This document shows positions 62,153-64,000 of a stretch of DNA of 64,000 bases, in pieces. The position numbers were made by a program, and so were the translations under genes. The DNA comes from Magnetovibrio sp. (lineage in GTDB: Bacteria > Pseudomonadota > Alphaproteobacteria > Rhodospirillales > Magnetovibrionaceae). The notes beneath the pieces were generated by a model that ran no database searches, was not told the DNA's origin, and worked only from the letters and a program-made list of their open reading frames with translations. The stretch lies in assembly GCA_026196495.1 (NCBI GenBank), contig JAPHSY010000033.1:62001-126000 (forward strand), in the 5' to 3' direction. Numbering within the stretch: the stretch's first letter is position 1; the number at the start of each line of letters is the position of its first letter.

Positions 62153-63424
62153 ATGTGTAAGAACTGCGATAAAAACTGTGGTGAATTTGTTGAGAGTCGT
62201 TCGCAAATTAAGGGTCGGTTTGCTTTATCCCGTACAAAACCCAAAAAAATAGCAGATTTGAAGCCCGGTTGGATGTGTTCCTTGGTGGGGACATGTTTCA
62301 CATTGGAAGAACTGCAAAAGTTAACGCGGCGCCTCAAGCTTGAGTTTGGTAAAGCGAATATTACGGATTATGAGCTTCATGGATATTTTGTGGGTGCAGC
62401 TTCCAGCAATCCAAATGTTAGCCGAGCGATGCATTCCATGTTGGTTCGCAAATACCGTCAGATATGGAACAAATTTGCGCAAATCTCCACTGTTGATGAG
62501 TTAGAAACGCTCTGGGACACCTCTATGTCAGAAGGTGATGTTGCCGGGCCGTATTGGGCCGTGTTGTCGCATCCGTTGGCAACACTCCAGCTGCAAGAAA
62601 AAGCATATGGTGAAGTCCATATGCTGTCGCACTTGGTTGGCGCGACCAATCGTTCAAGCCTAAAAGCATTGCGCAAAAATGAAATTGAAGTTGATCGTAT
62701 GCGCGAAGAATTGGATCAAGCGCGTTGTGATATCTGGTCTCGTGACCGAATCATTGCGGGACTACGCAATGAGTTGGATAGCGAAAAGCGTATCCGACAA
62801 ATTGATACCTTGGACCGGATTGCCAGCCGTGACGATATGAACACGAATATGGAAACCATATCAGAAAGTTTGCGTGTGGCTCTGGATGATGCTGATCAAA
62901 CGAACCAAAAATTACAGGATGCTTTGGCCCGAAAGGCAAAACGTATCGAAGGCCTGGAAATTGAACGTGAACGTCTAAAGCAAGATTTGAAATTACTGGA
63001 AGCAGAAAGCAATCTTTTGGAAAACGTGTCGCCTTCGTTCTTGGGGCAGACTTGTGTAAACGATGGCCAAACTTGTCATGGTGAGGATGAATGCCCGTAT
63101 GACCTTTGCCACAAACGGGTACTCTATGTTGGTGGACGGGCCAAAATGGTCAGCCGTTACCGTGATGTGGTTGAAGGCTGGAACGGTGAATTCCTGCATC
63201 ACGATGGCGGGGTGGAGCAAAGTTATGAGCGCCTTGGTGGTTTGTTGGACCAGGCCGATGTGGTGGTTTTCCCCGCCGATTGTGTAAGTCATTCCGCTGT
63301 TGATCATATCAAAACGCAATGCCGTCAGAGTGGCAAGCGCATGATGCCCGTGCGCACAGCAGGCCTAGGAGCGTTTATGACCGGTTTGCAAGATTTAGCA
63401 AAGCAGGGGCGCTTGGCAAATTGA
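62153..63424 (+). CDS. Cysteine-rich DUF2325-domain protein
   Basis: A 423-residue cytoplasmic protein with a coiled-coil-rich middle. N-terminal Cys cluster MCKNCDKNCGE (Cys2, 5, 9) and CSLVGTCFT (about 42-48), helical region (about 60-180), coiled coil (about 180-300), a second Cys cluster (about 305-325, CVNDGQTC...CPYDLC), and a C-terminal DUF2325 domain (about 325-420: RVLYVGGRAKMVSRYRDVVE and VVVFPADCVSHSAVDHIK). The function is unknown. Cys clusters and Fur-like promoter sites point to a role tied to iron or an Fe-S or metal site. Convergent and abutting with gmhB. Confidence 0.85.
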   Translation: MCKNCDKNCGEFVESRSQIKGRFALSRTKPKKIADLKPGWMCSLVGTCFTLEELQKLTRRLKLEFGKANITDYELHGYFVGAASSNPNVSRAMHSMLVRKYRQIWNKFAQISTVDELETLWDTSMSEGDVAGPYWAVLSHPLATLQLQEKAYGEVHMLSHLVGATNRSSLKALRKNEIEVDRMREELDQARCDIWSRDRIIAGLRNELDSEKRIRQIDTLDRIASRDDMNTNMETISESLRVALDDADQTNQKLQDALARKAKRIEGLEIERERLKQDLKLLEAESNLLENVSPSFLGQTCVNDGQTCHGEDECPYDLCHKRVLYVGGRAKMVSRYRDVVEGWNGEFLHHDGGVEQSYERLGGLLDQADVVVFPADCVSHSAVDHIKTQCRQSGKRMMPVRTAGLGAFMTGLQDLAKQGRLAN

Positions 63425-63425
63425 G

Positions 63426-64000
63426 TTATCTTAAATAATCCAATAAAGACAATGCACTATAGAGGTTGTTAGCGGCAAGAGCCTGATAGCCATCATCTCC
63501 AACGGCGAGTGCGGCTTCGTGCTCGCCGTCTTTGGTTCCATGTCCAGTCATGACATGGACGCCGCCAACCAATCCCGCATTTTTGCCGGCCAACAGGTCC
63601 AAAGAACGATCGCCGACAATCCATGATTGGCTCAAGTCCACCCCCATAAGATCACGCGCATGGTGCAACATGCCGGGGTTTGGTTTGCGTGCTGGGTGAT
63701 CATCGTGGGCCCAAACACCTTGCCCTTTTTTGTGGAATGGGCAGGCGAACACACCATCAATGTGGGCATCTCCATGGGCCAAATCGGATATGATTTGCGC
63801 TTGAACGGCCACGAAATCATTCCAGCCAAAATAACCATATCCAACACCAGCTTGATTGGTCACAAAGATCACCGGGATGTTGCGCTCATTGGCGGCCTTG
63901 ATGGTTTCGGCTGCATTTGGGGTCAAGTTGACGTCTTCGACTTTGTGTAGGTAGTGCGCCTCTTCCACGACAACGCCGTCACGGTCTAAAAACAAGGCCG
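63426..64000 (-). CDS. gmhB: D-glycero-beta-D-manno-heptose 1,7-bisphosphate 7-phosphatase (5' end cut by window)
   Basis: A HAD-superfamily phosphatase of the GmhB type, in the pathway to ADP-heptose for LPS. The catalytic motif FLDRDGVVVEE is at the visible N-terminus, VTNQAGVGYGYF (motif with Thr) follows, then CPFHKKGQG...ARKPNPGML and VGDRSLDLLAGKNAG. A Cys/His zinc-loop segment typical of some GmhB proteins is only partly present (ACPFH). The frame stays open to the right edge (GCC TTG read as Ala-Leu), so the true start lies outside the window; the TTG at 63995 is not necessarily the start. Confidence 0.9.
   Translation of the reverse strand, partial: ALFLDRDGVVVEEAHYLHKVEDVNLTPNAAETIKAANERNIPVIFVTNQAGVGYGYFGWNDFVAVQAQIISDLAHGDAHIDGVFACPFHKKGQGVWAHDDHPARKPNPGMLHHARDLMGVDLSQSWIVGDRSLDLLAGKNAGLVGGVHVMTGHGTKDGEHEAALAVGDDGYQALAANNLYSALSLLDYLR

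Noticed and set aside
1-64000. CRISPR array, prophage, insertion sequence, tRNA or rRNA genes
   Set aside because: No regularly spaced repeats, integrase, transposase, terminal inverted repeats or tRNA-like cloverleaf were found by reading the window; absence is by eye only.
1-64000. Magnetosome (mam) genes
   Set aside because: The gene content could suit marine magnetotactic Rhodospirillales, but none of the mam or mms genes is present in this window.

Overview
This window looks like chromosomal DNA of an alphaproteobacterium, probably a marine Rhodospirillales-type organism of moderate GC. The supporting evidence is: 5-aminolevulinate synthase (the Shemin route to haem), a CpaA-CpaF type Flp pilus locus, a yajC-secD-secF-Mth938 block, TrmFO, ELM1-like and HspQ proteins, and Fur- and CtrA-like sites. 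The genus is inference. I see no rRNA, tRNA, insertion sequence, prophage or CRISPR array.

Layout. 1-2.9 kb: the end of an unknown gene, alanine dehydrogenase with its divergent Lrp-type regulator, and an orphan gene. 2.9-13.1 kb: a NhaP antiporter, a DUF815 ATPase, yajC-secD-secF-Mth938, then four genes (cytochrome c'-like, LpxR-like, histidine kinase, sodB), then a squalene/phytoene-synthase-family gene. 13.1-24.5 kb: a large acidic ankyrin protein, a hydrolase, a GST, trmFO, rhodanese, bacteriohemerythrin, a CYTH-CHAD protein and uvrA. 24.6-34.2 kb: a response regulator with a FliM-like tail, an Hpt protein, a winged-helix protein, hemA, an aminotransferase, a MauG-type peroxidase with a DAHL-type sensor kinase, pyrE and hspQ. 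34.3-41.4 kb: a ThDP enzyme with an ELM1-like protein, a nucleoside transporter, a YbjN-like protein, a degenerate receiver-GGDEF protein and hemN.

41.7-56.7 kb is a complete tight-adherence (Tad/Flp) pilus locus in two divergent halves. The plus half carries three TadE/TadG-type pseudopilin-like genes, TadD, a PilZ protein, a Crp/Fnr regulator, the Flp pilin and the CpaA prepilin peptidase. The minus half carries cpaB-C-D-E-F-tadB-tadC followed by a PAP2-type membrane enzyme. 57-64 kb holds a DUF6166 protein, a possible small membrane protein, a GT-C membrane protein, a truncated histidine kinase, a response regulator, an Hpt-REC-REC-GGDEF diguanylate cyclase, a cysteine-rich DUF2325 protein under Fur-like sites, and the heptose bisphosphatase gmhB, cut by the window edge.

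How it fits together. The main theme is surface attachment and signalling. The Tad pilus locus encodes its own PilZ (c-di-GMP receptor type) and Crp-type proteins, and its two plus-strand promoters share a 15-bp motif. Elsewhere the window has one intact GGEEF diguanylate cyclase with an I-site and one GGDEF protein that lost its active site but kept the I-site, as well as several phosphorelay parts. A second theme is haem, iron and oxygen chemistry (hemA, hemN, MauG, hemerythrin, sodB, cytochrome c', DUF2325). The most novel-looking items are the FliM-like peptide on a response regulator, the shared operator motif and CtrA-like site at the Tad promoters, the four genes that interrupt the Sec block, and the Fur-like promoter of the DUF2325 gene.
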